The notes: generated by a model from the letters alone, not told the origin. DNA of 64,000 bases from CAITYL01 sp041651315 (GCA_041651315.1 JBAZJM010000003.1:1-64000), one strand, 5' to 3'; counted from the first letter of the stretch, positions 20,994 to 29,568 are shown. Program-made: numbers and translations.

Positions 20994-21169
20994 TTATATA
21001 TAAGAAAAATTAATGTAAAGCCGGCAGCGATTATTGCAGTTATAAACATGGACCTTTCGATAAGATCAAAAGATCTATGTCTCGTATTAGTCCTGAAAGC
21101 TGAATTAGCTTCTATCAGGGCTATTCTGATCGATCTCTCTTCAAGTCTATCTCTAACTCGGCTTCCCAT
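20990..21169 (-). CDS. small protein with C-terminal membrane anchor
   Basis: Function unknown. Charged N-terminal part (RVRDRLEERSIRIALIEA) and a C-terminal hydrophobic segment FITAIIAAGFTLIFLIY that should be a tail anchor. I use the ATG at 21169; the ATG at 21235 would overlap the upstream gene by 83 bases. It is coupled to the sigma gene by ATGA, which hints at a membrane-linked regulator, though this is inference. Confidence 0.5.
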   Translation of the reverse strand: MGSRVRDRLEERSIRIALIEANSAFRTNTRHRSFDLIERSMFITAIIAAGFTLIFLIYK

Positions 21170-21488
21170 CGTGTATCTCAAGTTTATTAAGGACGTTATC
21201 GAGCATTTCAAGTCTTCTGTTAAGTTGAGGGTCATTGTAATCAGAGATTATACGACGAAGAGTCGTCCCATCTTCAGAATTCATGATCTCTGCTTCCATA
21301 AAACTTGGTTCAAGTCCTTCAAGCATTAAAACGATATAGACATTCGGTACTTGTGGATCTACCCAAATTCCAGATAACTCTCCAAATTGAACAGCGACTT
21401 CTTTCACTTTTTCGTAAGTAAAAGGCTCCTCACCTACGCTAGAAATTAAAAGAACTCCCATTCCAAATGATTTTACTAAACATTCCAT
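21153..21488 (-). CDS. hypothetical protein (111 aa)
   Basis: Function unknown. Alpha/beta pattern: GMGVLLISSVGEEPFTYEKV, then NVYIVLMLEGLEPSFMEAEI and a helical end. First gene of the sigma operon, divergent from the plus-strand gene starting at 21528 with about 40 bases between. Stop TAG. Confidence 0.55.
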   Translation of the reverse strand: MECLVKSFGMGVLLISSVGEEPFTYEKVKEVAVQFGELSGIWVDPQVPNVYIVLMLEGLEPSFMEAEIMNSEDGTTLRRIISDYNDPQLNRRLEMLDNVLNKLEIHDGKPS

Positions 21489-21527
21489 AATGTATTGTAC
21501 GCTGTGAATCCAACTTCTGTTCTTTTC

Positions 21528-21890
21528 ATGGAGATGGCCCGTAAGTCAATTTTAGAGTCTATCCCGAAAGACACTAAAATTTCTTCAGAAGAAGTAGACT
21601 CTGTTATAAGAGTATGTATGCTCGGAGTCTATAGAACCGGAAATGAAGATCCGAAAGCTATGCTCAGAGTTATTTCTGATGAACTCATTGAGCACATGGT
21701 GAAACACTTACAGAAAGCTAAAGAGCATAAAGACCTGGCAAAAGGGATGCAGTTCTTTTTACTCGAGTGGTGTTGGAGAAATGATTATCTAAATGAAGAT
21801 TGGCGGTGGGAGTGGATAAACCAAAATGAAGGAAAAATCCACTTCAATGCTAGATTGCCGCTTGAAATGATTCCAATACCGTCGGATTAA
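21528..21890 (+). CDS. hypothetical protein (120 aa)
   Basis: Function unknown. Mostly helical, Trp-rich near the end (FLLEWCWRNDYLNEDWRWEW). The frame is open upstream to a TTG at 21495, but ATG at 21528 is preferred. Its 3' end overlaps the phosphatase gene tail-to-tail by 41 bases. Confidence 0.52.
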   Translation: MEMARKSILESIPKDTKISSEEVDSVIRVCMLGVYRTGNEDPKAMLRVISDELIEHMVKHLQKAKEHKDLAKGMQFFLLEWCWRNDYLNEDWRWEWINQNEGKIHFNARLPLEMIPIPSD

Positions 21891-22341
21891 TACAATAATC
21901 TCTCAAGAATTTTTCAAAATACGAATTTCTGAAGGCTTTTTCGGTTCGTGCTGAACGAATCATTGATATCGCTTGATCTGGTGTAAAGCCAAAACCTTTA
22001 CATAAAACTATAGCACAAACAAGACCAGATCTGTTTCTTCCAGCTATGCAAGTAACAAGAACACTCTTGTTTTTCAGAAGTCTACCTATGATAGCACCAG
22101 CAGCTTTAACAGCTATTTCAGGTTCTGATTTAAGCATCGGCTCTCCACTATCGATTAGCGGAGCATTGATCACCTCAATATCTCTCCAAGGATTCTTTAC
22201 GAGTTGATAATCATTTGCGCAAAGAGCTAAACAATTGAAATGTTTTCGTAAATCAAATAACGGGGTAGGACAACCACCCATCCATAATCGACCATATACT
22301 CGATTTGCTGTTGTAGCCGGACCCATTATTAAGGTTGTCAC
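21850..22341 (-). CDS. dual-specificity/tyrosine phosphatase-like protein
   Basis: 163 residues with the C-x5-R phosphatase loop (VTCIAGRNRSGLV): nucleophile Cys, P-loop, and Arg-Ser. The upstream general-acid region has PLIDSGEP. The fold and length fit small dual-specificity phosphatases; phage members may act on phosphoproteins or RNA 5' ends. GTG at 22341 has an AGGAA site at good spacing; ATG at 22326 is the alternative. Stop TAG. Confidence 0.82.
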   Translation of the reverse strand: MTTLIMGPATTANRVYGRLWMGGCPTPLFDLRKHFNCLALCANDYQLVKNPWRDIEVINAPLIDSGEPMLKSEPEIAVKAAGAIIGRLLKNKSVLVTCIAGRNRSGLVCAIVLCKGFGFTPDQAISMIRSARTEKAFRNSYFEKFLRDYCINPTVLESFQAAI

Positions 22342-22355
22342 GCCAATATTTCCTA

Positions 22356-22811
22356 TTAAAGATAGAGCTTCTTACGTACAGGTTCTTCCAATTTCGGTGA
22401 CAACACAGACTTCGGAGACGTCTTTTTCGGTTTTTTCGATGGTTTTGGAGGTTTTTGAGGTTTTACCGCGACCACGAATTCCGGTATCTCTTCCGGTATC
22501 TCTTCTGGTTCTGAAGCTACTGGTTCTAAAGTTATCGTTAATTCAGGTTCAGACTCTTGAATAACTGATTCAGGTTCAGAAACTAAAATTGGTTCTTGAA
22601 TAACTATAAGTTCTGAACCTAAATCAGGCTCTGGTTTCGATAATGAAACTGGAGTAGGTGCAAAATTAGCCTTCGATACCTTAATTTTAGTATCGGTTGC
22701 TGAACCCGGTTGTAAAGCTGCAAAATTGCACCGGGGACTACAGAAATCTGAACCAAGATATAAAATCGGTCCTCCACATACTTTGCATGGACCGTAGTTA
22801 ATTTTATCCAA
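22356..22811 (-). CDS. zinc-finger protein with acidic repeats and basic tail (151 aa)
   Basis: N-terminal zinc site from PCKVCGG and DFCSPRC (four cysteines), then an acidic repeat region of the SEPE/PEL kind (about 55-110), then a lysine-proline-rich tail (KPQKPPKPSKKPKK). TTG is the only start that keeps the first cysteine pair near the N-terminus and has AAGGTGAA upstream. The function is unknown; it could be a nucleic-acid-binding scaffold. The repeats resemble those of the 15398-16441 protein. Confidence 0.58.
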   Translation of the reverse strand: MDKINYGPCKVCGGPILYLGSDFCSPRCNFAALQPGSATDTKIKVSKANFAPTPVSLSKPEPDLGSELIVIQEPILVSEPESVIQESEPELTITLEPVASEPEEIPEEIPEFVVAVKPQKPPKPSKKPKKTSPKSVLSPKLEEPVRKKLYL

Positions 22812-22869
22812 GAAAATTCACCTTATAGATCCTATTCACGAACCGTAACCGTACACAGAGAGTTGTATC

Positions 22870-23334
22870 CTATGATCTCCACATTTCCATTGATGGTGGA
22901 GAAACTGGTATGTCTGGGAGATGTCGATATCCGGTCCCTTTTTTAATGAGTTGAACTGTGAGAAGTATACTACTTTTCATTCTCATATCGTCGTCCAATA
23001 ATAGGAATGAAGCAGCTTCCATTTCCCTGGCTGCAGCACATAAATAAGCAGAACTAGCCCCTTCTCTATCGCCAGAAGCTTCTCGACCCTCAGCAATGGA
23101 TTTTATTTTTGCAGCTTCTTGAAGAAGAAGAGAATGCAATCCTGTTGAATCTACTGGAGGAGATCGATCAACTCTCCTTCTAGCAATAGATATTTCAATC
23201 AGTTCTTTAAGTAAAGCGGCTCTACTTTTCTTTTCTTCCAGAGCTTGTTTATCTAGAAAATCAACAAGCTCCGCTGAAAGTACAGCACAGACTTTCTTCG
23301 GTTTTCTAGGAAGCTTTTTAGTTTTTCCGGACAT
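22870..23334 (-). CDS. ribbon-helix-helix-like protein (154 aa)
   Basis: The start is strongly basic (MSGKTKKLPRKPKK). Residues 15-50 (KVCAVLSAELVDFLDKQALEE) resemble a ribbon-helix-helix DNA-binding unit. The rest is helical and alanine-rich (AYLCAAAREMEAASFLL), tetratricopeptide-like by eye. Likely a DNA-binding regulator; uncertain. Stop TAG. Confidence 0.5.
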   Translation of the reverse strand: MSGKTKKLPRKPKKVCAVLSAELVDFLDKQALEEKKSRAALLKELIEISIARRRVDRSPPVDSTGLHSLLLQEAAKIKSIAEGREASGDREGASSAYLCAAAREMEAASFLLLDDDMRMKSSILLTVQLIKKGTGYRHLPDIPVSPPSMEMWRS

Positions 23335-23392
23335 TTAATATCCGGTTTAATAGGAAAAGTACGTATTTATATCGTACTATTACCTACATGAA

Positions 23393-23851
23393 TCAATAGT
23401 CTTCTTGCTCTTGACGACGCGCACGGGAACCGCCTCTACGACGCTTACGACCGTTATCCCCGAAATCAGAAGGTGGCGTAACTGGTGCAAATTCACGACT
23501 TCTTCCCGGGTTTTCAACAATGACTCGTCGAGCTCCGTAGTTTGGACTATCCCCATTCGAGCCAGTAAAAGACTGCTGACCGCGATTATCCGAAGAACCA
23601 CGTGGCTTGTCGATTGCTTCATTCACAGTCAGATTACGACCACCGAAGCTCCTTCCATTCCAACTAGAAATTGCTTCTTGAGCTTCGTCTGATGTTGCCA
23701 TCGTAACGAATGCGAATCCACGGCTTCTTCCAGTTTCCCTATCAGTGATGATCTTCGCATCCATTACTGATCCACACTGAGAGAAAGCAAGTTTCAATTC
23801 ACTACTATCAGTATCGAACGGAAGATTACCGACATACAATTTATTACCCAT
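23393..23851 (-). CDS. RRM RNA-binding protein
   Basis: One RNA recognition motif (residues 3-82) with RNP2 LYVGNL and RNP1 RGFAFVTM, then a Gly/Arg/Ser-rich tail ending in RKRRRGGSRARRQ. This is the layout of bacterial (often cyanobacterial) RNA-binding proteins of the Rbp type. It binds single-stranded RNA by the RNP aromatics. Good AGAGG site. It lies about 2 kb from the vault protein gene, whose eukaryotic relatives form ribonucleoprotein particles; any link is speculative. Confidence 0.92.
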   Translation of the reverse strand: MGNKLYVGNLPFDTDSSELKLAFSQCGSVMDAKIITDRETGRSRGFAFVTMATSDEAQEAISSWNGRSFGGRNLTVNEAIDKPRGSSDNRGQQSFTGSNGDSPNYGARRVIVENPGRSREFAPVTPPSDFGDNGRKRRRGGSRARRQEQEDY

Positions 23852-23908
23852 TTCGTTTACCTCTTTTACTACTGACCTCGCTAAATGCGGGACATGCCTT
23901 TACCTATA

Positions 23909-23925
23909 GGACGATATTTTCGTCC
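23909..23925 (-). promoter_or_regulatory. leader hairpin upstream of the RRM gene
   Basis: In the 152-base gap before the RRM gene the minus strand has GGACGA-AAATA-TCGTCC. It lies about 58 bases upstream of the start codon, in an AT-rich leader. It could be an autoregulatory site for the RRM protein. Confidence 0.3.
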
Positions 23926-24003
23926 ATTGATCAAATAGATCGATAAATTTTGTTTTATATATAACTGAGATGACATCAACTTATCATATAACTGCAACGT
24001 AAC

Positions 24004-24159
24004 TTATTCTTCGCCTGCTGCTTTCTTCAGTCTTGCTAATTCAGCACGCAACGCAGGAAGTTCTTCAGACCAATCAATGACTGCCAGTATGACTTCTTCA
24101 GAGTCATCTTCAGTATCCGATTTCTTTTCAATATCGTCGAGCAATTCAGATAACGTCAT
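24004..24159 (-). CDS. small acidic protein (51 aa)
   Basis: ATG at 24159 overlaps the TGA of the upstream small gene (ATGA). The product starts MTLSELLDDIEKKSD, is strongly acidic, and ends in a helix with AELARLKKAAGEE. Function unknown. Below the usual size cut-off, but the tight overlap and clean frame support it. Confidence 0.55.
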   Translation of the reverse strand: MTLSELLDDIEKKSDTEDDSEEVILAVIDWSEELPALRAELARLKKAAGEE

Positions 24160-24326
24160 TGCCCGATCTCTATTGTTTTAGATAGATCATGACTTCGTTC
24201 AAGTTTACCGACTTGAACTTGTCTTCGGATGGAAGGCCTTTCTATATTAACACCATTTACTTTCCAAAACTTACATAATAAACAGCCGGATCTAGAATTC
24301 TTCGGCCTTCCACGCTTATGATTCAC
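24156..24326 (-). CDS. small basic zinc-knuckle-like protein (56 aa)
   Basis: GTG start at 24326. The N-terminus reads HKRGRPKNSRSGCLLCKFWKV, an AT-hook-like RGRP followed by CxxC, a pattern seen in short phage proteins. The rest is basic. Its TGA overlaps the next ATG. Function unknown; may bind nucleic acid. Confidence 0.5.
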   Translation of the reverse strand: MNHKRGRPKNSRSGCLLCKFWKVNGVNIERPSIRRQVQVGKLERSHDLSKTIEIGQ

Positions 24327-24355
24327 AGGATAACTTTACATCAACGATCGAAAAA

Positions 24356-24937
24356 TCATCTCGAGCTGATGTGATACTTTCTGGGGATAGAATGGAGAGT
24401 AGCCAAAACTAAGGCGTTCTGCGAACTTACTTCTTGAGTTCGGATATTAGCAAATCGATTATAATATTCGCTATCAAGCCAAGCATCATAAGACATATTA
24501 CCGCGAGTTCGATTGCATTTCTTACATGCGGACACTAAGTTGGCCTCGATGGTAGGGCCACCTTCTTCCCATCTCACCAGATGATCTACTGTGAGCGGAA
24601 CATTATCATTCCCGCAGTAACGACACGTATACCCATCTCTCTTAAAAACTTTCCAAGAAATGGTTTGATCTACCTGACGACTACTCTTCCTAAGAATGGT
24701 CTTGACTATCGAACCATTCTGTGTCTTAGCAAGAATCTCAGTTTCCATCACATCAGCTTGATGGATGAAAGCTTCCCATTCTGCAGAATTCATTCTTAGG
24801 ATGTTGACATCATCCTTATCGTCAAGGGCCTCATCCGGGAAAATACAAATGATTGTCTTCCCCTCCCCCTGCCAAACTGCGCCAACAAGTTGAATAGTAT
24901 TGCCAATGGAAAGAGGGTCTAAATCTGAAAATTTCAT
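24356..24937 (-). CDS. HNH endonuclease (193 aa)
   Basis: The C-terminal half is a classical HNH domain: CRYCGNDN, DHLVRWEEGGPT (catalytic His), NLVSACKKCNRTRGN. The two CxxC pairs bind structural zinc. The N-terminal half is an unrelated beta-rich domain with DALDD-type acidic loops. GGAG site before the ATG. Likely a homing or packaging-associated nuclease; not next to a terminase here, so homing is favoured. Confidence 0.88.
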   Translation of the reverse strand: MKFSDLDPLSIGNTIQLVGAVWQGEGKTIICIFPDEALDDKDDVNILRMNSAEWEAFIHQADVMETEILAKTQNGSIVKTILRKSSRQVDQTISWKVFKRDGYTCRYCGNDNVPLTVDHLVRWEEGGPTIEANLVSACKKCNRTRGNMSYDAWLDSEYYNRFANIRTQEVSSQNALVLATLHSIPRKYHISSR

Positions 24938-24968
24938 TCTATCTCCGTGAGTTTACATTAGTACAAAT

Positions 24969-25829
24969 TCACTGTCGTAATTTACGATGGTAGAATTCCT
25001 GAAGGGTACCTTTCTTCTCCAAAATCTCCTTGAATTTACGAGCAGATTCTTTATATAATTTACGTGCATCGCCTCGAACATCATTCGATATGACAACACC
25101 GTTAAGAATAAGTTTTCTTTTCGGTATTAAACGATCAACTTCTGCTATAATCGCTGACGCGTCCTGAATAAACTGATTCTTATTCGGAGAGTCCTCGAGT
25201 TGCTCAACCATGGCGAGCATTGCGTCGAGAACATCGGCATGGACTTTGGGAACATCGATTGTTCCAAGAATTCGATCAATTTCTTTACTTTTTCCGGTGT
25301 CGATGAGGAAAGTCCATTCATCGATCACTAAATCCGCTGCTTCAGTTGCAAGTTCCATTCTACTTGCAGAATCTGAGCCATCTAATATCTTAGCACTTAT
25401 TTTATATAATTCTTCAAGTTCAAGTTTGGGACGATCCATCATCCCAATACGATTAAATACATCACGGGCAATTAAACCATCTTTTCCTGCCAGTATGTCT
25501 GAGATAGTAACCCAAGAAACTTCCCAACCTTCTGCGGGAGACATTTCACCGGTCCAACCGCAGTTATAAATCATTACTTTTTCAACAGTTACTTTTTCTT
25601 CATCAATGTTATGAATTTCAGGAACATTGAGTTCGAATCTACCGATAGGAACAACATAAGATGTATCGAAACCTGTTAGATGATTGACAATCATCGGTAC
25701 AGATTTTTCAATCTCCATTTCATAAGCGACTCCACCTGGAAGTCCCCATTCTGAAGTTCCAATTCTTCGAACCCCAACCATCACATCATTTTCTTTGATA
25801 ATAACACGGATTCCTTCAGATTTTTTCAT
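24969..25829 (-). CDS. degenerate Nudix-like protein (286 aa)
   Basis: The first about 120 residues follow a Nudix fold: IRVIIKENDVMVGVRR, then EWGLPGGVAYE. The catalytic REUxEExGU helix is missing (the region reads IVNHLTGFD), so it is probably not a pyrophosphatase. A helical C-terminal domain follows (about 130-286). It lies about 100 bases downstream of the vault protein gene on the same strand, and may be co-transcribed with it. Function unknown. Confidence 0.6.
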   Translation of the reverse strand: MKKSEGIRVIIKENDVMVGVRRIGTSEWGLPGGVAYEMEIEKSVPMIVNHLTGFDTSYVVPIGRFELNVPEIHNIDEEKVTVEKVMIYNCGWTGEMSPAEGWEVSWVTISDILAGKDGLIARDVFNRIGMMDRPKLELEELYKISAKILDGSDSASRMELATEAADLVIDEWTFLIDTGKSKEIDRILGTIDVPKVHADVLDAMLAMVEQLEDSPNKNQFIQDASAIIAEVDRLIPKRKLILNGVVISNDVRGDARKLYKESARKFKEILEKKGTLQEFYHRKLRQ

Positions 25830-25932
25830 ATTGATATTTCCTATGAGTGAGCCCGAATCGTGGAAAAATCTCCATGATCCGGGCTCTAATCAACCTGATT
25901 CAGTTCTTGTCTCCAATCAGAGACAATACCAA

Positions 25933-28593
25933 CTATCTACGGATCGGGTCGGGATTCGCAGGGGATTTAGCCGCTAACATCTTAGCGACGTTCTCGAGCT
26001 TCGTTCCACTCAAAAGCTGATTGATGACTTCAGCAACACTCGTCCCACCAAGAATGGCGAGAGGTGCCATAGCGGAAGCAACCTTCTCAGTAAGAGCTGC
26101 ATCACCGAATGCCTGGAGCGCTGCAATGAGATCTGGACCAATGGCCTTAGCTCTCTCAACCACAGCCTTAACTTCAGCTTCGAGCAGAGCGATCTTGACT
26201 GATTGCTTCTTCTCAAGATCCTCAACTTCGATGGCAATATCAGCTTGCCTGTTCTTACGATTCAATTCATGAATCTTGACTTGCTCATTTGCCTTATCGA
26301 GTTCAACTTGGGCTCTTTGAGCGGCCGTTAGAGCTGCCGCCTCAATCACCTTCTCGTCGGCTGCTCTCTTAAGTTTGGCATCAGCTATCGAAAGTTCATA
26401 TCCCTTAGCAGTCGTAGCTGCTTCAGCTTCCTTGACTTTTTGTTTGAGAGCTTCAAGCTGTTCGGTAACTTCAAGTTCTCTCTTCTGAGAAGCGAGTTTG
26501 ATTGCCGATTTGATCGTCTCTTTTTGAGTGCTGGCGATCATTTCTGAGATGTCGCGATCCTTCAGTTCAACCTTCAGGACCTCGACATCATAAACGCGCA
26601 TTCCATTTTCTTCAAATGTGAATCCGCGATCATTCTCTTCATCGTCATCATCAGATACACCAAGAACGACATCACGAATGATGTTGGTGCTATTGCCGTA
26701 GAACTGCTCAACGTCATAACTTCGAGCAGAGTTCTTGAGCTTGGAGCGCATGTGATCGCACAAGAACTTAACGTGATTCTCAACATTGAACCACTTATCC
26801 GGGTCTCCTTCGAAATTCATTCGATAAGAGAGCTTCAATTCAAACCTACAGAAATCTCTGGTTTCGATTTCGATGATGTCGGAAATCTTATTTGCTGAGA
26901 CTCGAAGGTAGGCGGTTCGCAGAAGATTATCAGTAGTTTTCGGCTTTCCCGTGGAAAGTTCGAGAACTTCTGGCGTCTCGTCATACTCGAGAAGAACAGT
27001 TTGTGGACCTTGAACCACTCTTCTTCCGCCATTTGATCTCACAAGCATCATGGCGTAACAAGTATAGATGTTGAGTGCGACTGCACCATCATACTTTGTC
27101 GAAAGAGTAATAGTTCTCGGTTCTTGATACTTTGTCTTGCGTTGGAATGCGTTTCCGACAGCTTCTTGTGAAGCTTTTTCAGCAAGACCCCTGGAAGCAG
27201 CTTTGCTACCAATCCTTTCCCTAGTCATGCCACGCATCGCACCATATGCGTTTTCGTCGAAGCTGGCAGACATCAAGAAGTTTGCTTCAGGGCCGTCATG
27301 AGACATTGCAGCGGCAGCAGCCCCTGCAACGATCGCAGCACCCTGTTGAGACATGTAAGTATCGATATCAGTACCAGCAAGCTTCGCATTATGCTGGAAT
27401 GCCATGTAGTTGTTCGGGAACAACAAACTACAGGTCTTATAATCCAGAATCCTACGAACAACAACTTGTTTTCGAGGATCTGGAAGGAACATTGTCGGTC
27501 CCTTAACTAGGGAGACAATTCCGGTATTTCTGTCAAGAACGTATCTGGCTTCTCCCGCCGGGATTGCGATAGAGTAGTGAATGCCGCTCTTATCATACTT
27601 GATGATAGCATGCTCTTCACGCGGGAAGTAAATCATCTGTTCCTTCCCGGTAATGAATAACTCGTCTCCCACCTTATATGATTTTCCGCCTTCTTCATAG
27701 GCAGAAATGACTTTAACGTAAATACCGGAGGTATCACTCAATTCGATTGCTTCGAATTTCCGAGCTCCCTCATTTTCCACGAAAACCTCGGTTGGCTTCG
27801 GGAAAACAACCATTGGACCACGCTCATAACGCTTATTACCGCTCTCGTCCATGAGTAAGCAGTATTCAAGTCGTTCGAGGGTTACAGCTTCTCGAACAAG
27901 AACAGCGTTACCGTCATCGTCAACGACATCCTTATCCGGGATGACTTCAATTCCTGTCGGAGGAATATAAAAGGAAACGTCAGTTCCCTTAATTACTAAA
28001 ACCTGGCCCATGGTCAGATTTTCAGCAATTGGAAGTGAAATTGGAAGTGCTGCCGGTGGATCCTTTAATGGATCTTGAGGATCCTGAGAATCCGTCCCTT
28101 CAGTAGAAGGATTGGCAGCCTTAACAACGGCTTGTGACCAATTCTTTCGTGCTTCTGCCTCGTCATAAACTCTGACGAGTAGGTATTGATTCGAACGAAG
28201 ATGATGACCCTTCAGGATCTTTGCCATCTGTCCAGGCCAGAGACAGAACGAAGCAGGGCCAGGGATGATGACTTTCTTACCAACATCAAGATCAGAGCTG
28301 CTGAGCTTTCCTTGTTGGCCAGACTGCGGTTGTTTACCATTCTTAGCCGGATTCTTTAGGACGATATACCATCCTTCCGGCGCAGTTTTTGCGACCTGTT
28401 TAGCGTTATCTCGATCAACAGGAGTAAATCGTTTCGTCCTATCATCGAAACGAACGGGTTGATCAGTATTCGACAAACTTTGCTTTGTCGGACCAACGAA
28501 AACGTCTACATTGCCTTTTGTCTGATCCGATACGTACATATACTCGTTCGGAGCCAGAACCATATCCCCATCTCTGCCGCGATCGTCTGCCAT
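25933..28593 (-). CDS. major vault protein homologue
   Basis: 886 residues, almost the length of animal MVP (about 860-895). The N-terminal part (about 10-400) is a series of MVP-type beta repeats: PNEYMYVSDQTKGNV with VFVGP near the start, YKVGDELFITGKEQMIYFP, and EARYVLDRNTGIVSLVKGP. A shoulder domain of SPFH type follows (about 490-660; IIEIETRDFCRFELKLSYR). Next comes the long cap helix (about 680-815), Ala/Glu/Lys-rich, then AIGPDLIAAL, which matches the AIGPSTIRDL segment of MVP. So the full MVP architecture is present, with an extra segment at about 400-490. Eukaryotic MVP builds 78-fold half-vault shells. AAGGAG precedes the ATG. Confidence 0.87.
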   Translation of the reverse strand: MADDRGRDGDMVLAPNEYMYVSDQTKGNVDVFVGPTKQSLSNTDQPVRFDDRTKRFTPVDRDNAKQVAKTAPEGWYIVLKNPAKNGKQPQSGQQGKLSSSDLDVGKKVIIPGPASFCLWPGQMAKILKGHHLRSNQYLLVRVYDEAEARKNWSQAVVKAANPSTEGTDSQDPQDPLKDPPAALPISLPIAENLTMGQVLVIKGTDVSFYIPPTGIEVIPDKDVVDDDGNAVLVREAVTLERLEYCLLMDESGNKRYERGPMVVFPKPTEVFVENEGARKFEAIELSDTSGIYVKVISAYEEGGKSYKVGDELFITGKEQMIYFPREEHAIIKYDKSGIHYSIAIPAGEARYVLDRNTGIVSLVKGPTMFLPDPRKQVVVRRILDYKTCSLLFPNNYMAFQHNAKLAGTDIDTYMSQQGAAIVAGAAAAAMSHDGPEANFLMSASFDENAYGAMRGMTRERIGSKAASRGLAEKASQEAVGNAFQRKTKYQEPRTITLSTKYDGAVALNIYTCYAMMLVRSNGGRRVVQGPQTVLLEYDETPEVLELSTGKPKTTDNLLRTAYLRVSANKISDIIEIETRDFCRFELKLSYRMNFEGDPDKWFNVENHVKFLCDHMRSKLKNSARSYDVEQFYGNSTNIIRDVVLGVSDDDDEENDRGFTFEENGMRVYDVEVLKVELKDRDISEMIASTQKETIKSAIKLASQKRELEVTEQLEALKQKVKEAEAATTAKGYELSIADAKLKRAADEKVIEAAALTAAQRAQVELDKANEQVKIHELNRKNRQADIAIEVEDLEKKQSVKIALLEAEVKAVVERAKAIGPDLIAALQAFGDAALTEKVASAMAPLAILGGTSVAEVINQLLSGTKLENVAKMLAAKSPANPDPIRR

Positions 28594-28660
28594 TGAGAAT
28601 TCTCCTTTGTGGCCTGAGACGCGAAATTACATTGAGGATGGTGATTTGTTATGGGAAAAG

Positions 28661-28734
28661 TGCCCCTGGCAGGATTCGAACCCGCTGCCCAGCGTTTTTA
28701 GAGAACGCCTGCTCTACCGATGAGCTACAGAGGC
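28661..28734 (-). tRNA. amber-suppressor-type tRNA (CTA)
   Basis: Acceptor GCCTCTG/CAGGGGC, D-arm GCTC/GAGC, anticodon arm GCGTT-CTCTAAA-AACGC, T-arm GCGGG-TTCGAAT-CCTGC, discriminator A. The anticodon CTA reads UAG. The amino acid is not predictable. It is isolated from the main tRNA cluster, between PTH2 and the vault gene. UAG is still used as a normal stop by many genes here, so it is more likely to give partial readthrough than full recoding. Confidence 0.88.
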
Positions 28735-28768
28735 AAAGAAGGTGTAGATTATGAAAATACACTTTCTT

Positions 28769-29089
28769 TCAAGAAAACGCTAATTTTAAGTTACTACAGA
28801 TTCTTCTTGCTTCCGGTTCTATGGCTATTGCAGTTAAACTTTCGCCAAGATCAGGTTCTCGAAATTCAGAAATTCGAAGACCATTGAATCTAGCTTTAAA
28901 CATGAGATCCTTAAGTTCATTCTCATTTCTTACCTGAAGAAGAGCAAGGTGATTTGAACAATCAAACCACCTATCAGCTACATCAGCATTTTCTTGGCAA
29001 AAATTGATCGCTGCATGAACCGCCTGAACTGCTTGATCACCAGGTGGAAGATCAGATCGAACCACCACATAAAGTTTAGGCGGTTTCAT
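28769..29089 (-). CDS. PTH2-type peptidyl-tRNA hydrolase-like protein
   Basis: 106 residues. LYVVVRSDLPPGDQAVQAVH matches the archaeal/eukaryotic-type PTH2 start, and FREPDLGESLTAIAI matches its C-terminal strand. PTH2 releases peptides from tRNA on abortive translation. It differs from the canonical PTH2 lysine position (SDLPPGDQAV instead of xDLxMxxGK). The gene overlaps the ECF sigma gene by ATGA and is followed by the suppressor tRNA, a suggestive pair. Confidence 0.78.
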   Translation of the reverse strand: MKPPKLYVVVRSDLPPGDQAVQAVHAAINFCQENADVADRWFDCSNHLALLQVRNENELKDLMFKARFNGLRISEFREPDLGESLTAIAIEPEARRICSNLKLAFS

Positions 29090-29568
29090 GGGCTTGTTTG
29101 TAAGAGAAGATTTCTTCCCCGATGAAGACGACTCATCACCGTGCCCTTAGGACATTTCAGTGTTTTCGCAGCTTCTTCATAAGAAAAACCTTTGAAATCG
29201 ACGAGTTCGATAGTCTTTCTGAAATCCTTTGGAATTTCAGACATCAGTTTATCTAAATCAGATTCTGCAAGAGAGCTATCCGGAGCAGGAAAAGAAAATG
29301 GGGTAAAAGAAAGAGTTGAGTCTTTCTCAACTTTCGCTAATACTTTCCTCCTAACAGATTGTCGTCTCTTTACGTTGCAAAGATGATTTTTAAAGATTGT
29401 GACCAACCAAGCACCAAGATTCACTCCATCGAATCTATCTCGGTATTTCATGGCGAGAACCATGGTGTCTTGTACTAAATCATTCACTTCATCAGGATTA
29501 TGAAGAAACTTCATCCCGACACGAAAAAGCATGCCTGTGTAAAGAGGCAGTGAGTCTTCAAAAGTCAT
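29086..29568 (-). CDS. ECF-type RNA polymerase sigma factor
   Basis: About 160 residues. Region 2: NPDEVNDLVQDTMVLAMKY and GAWLVTIFKNHLCNVKRR. Region 4: FSYEEAAKTLKCPKGTVMSRL, the -35-binding HTH. There is no region 3 beyond a short linker, typical of ECF factors. ATG at 29568 (TAATG overlap with the upstream stop, GGAGG 8 bases before) is preferred over the start at 29601. It is the second of three sigma factors in the window. Confidence 0.92.
   Translation of the reverse strand: MTFEDSLPLYTGMLFRVGMKFLHNPDEVNDLVQDTMVLAMKYRDRFDGVNLGAWLVTIFKNHLCNVKRRQSVRRKVLAKVEKDSTLSFTPFSFPAPDSSLAESDLDKLMSEIPKDFRKTIELVDFKGFSYEEAAKTLKCPKGTVMSRLHRGRNLLLQTSP

Noticed and set aside
24969..25829. Active Nudix hydrolase
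   Set aside because: The catalytic Nudix box glutamates are missing; only the fold-like start is present.
28661..28734. Genome-wide recoding of TAG
   Set aside because: More than a dozen well-supported genes here end in TAG without meaningful extension, so TAG remains a normal stop.
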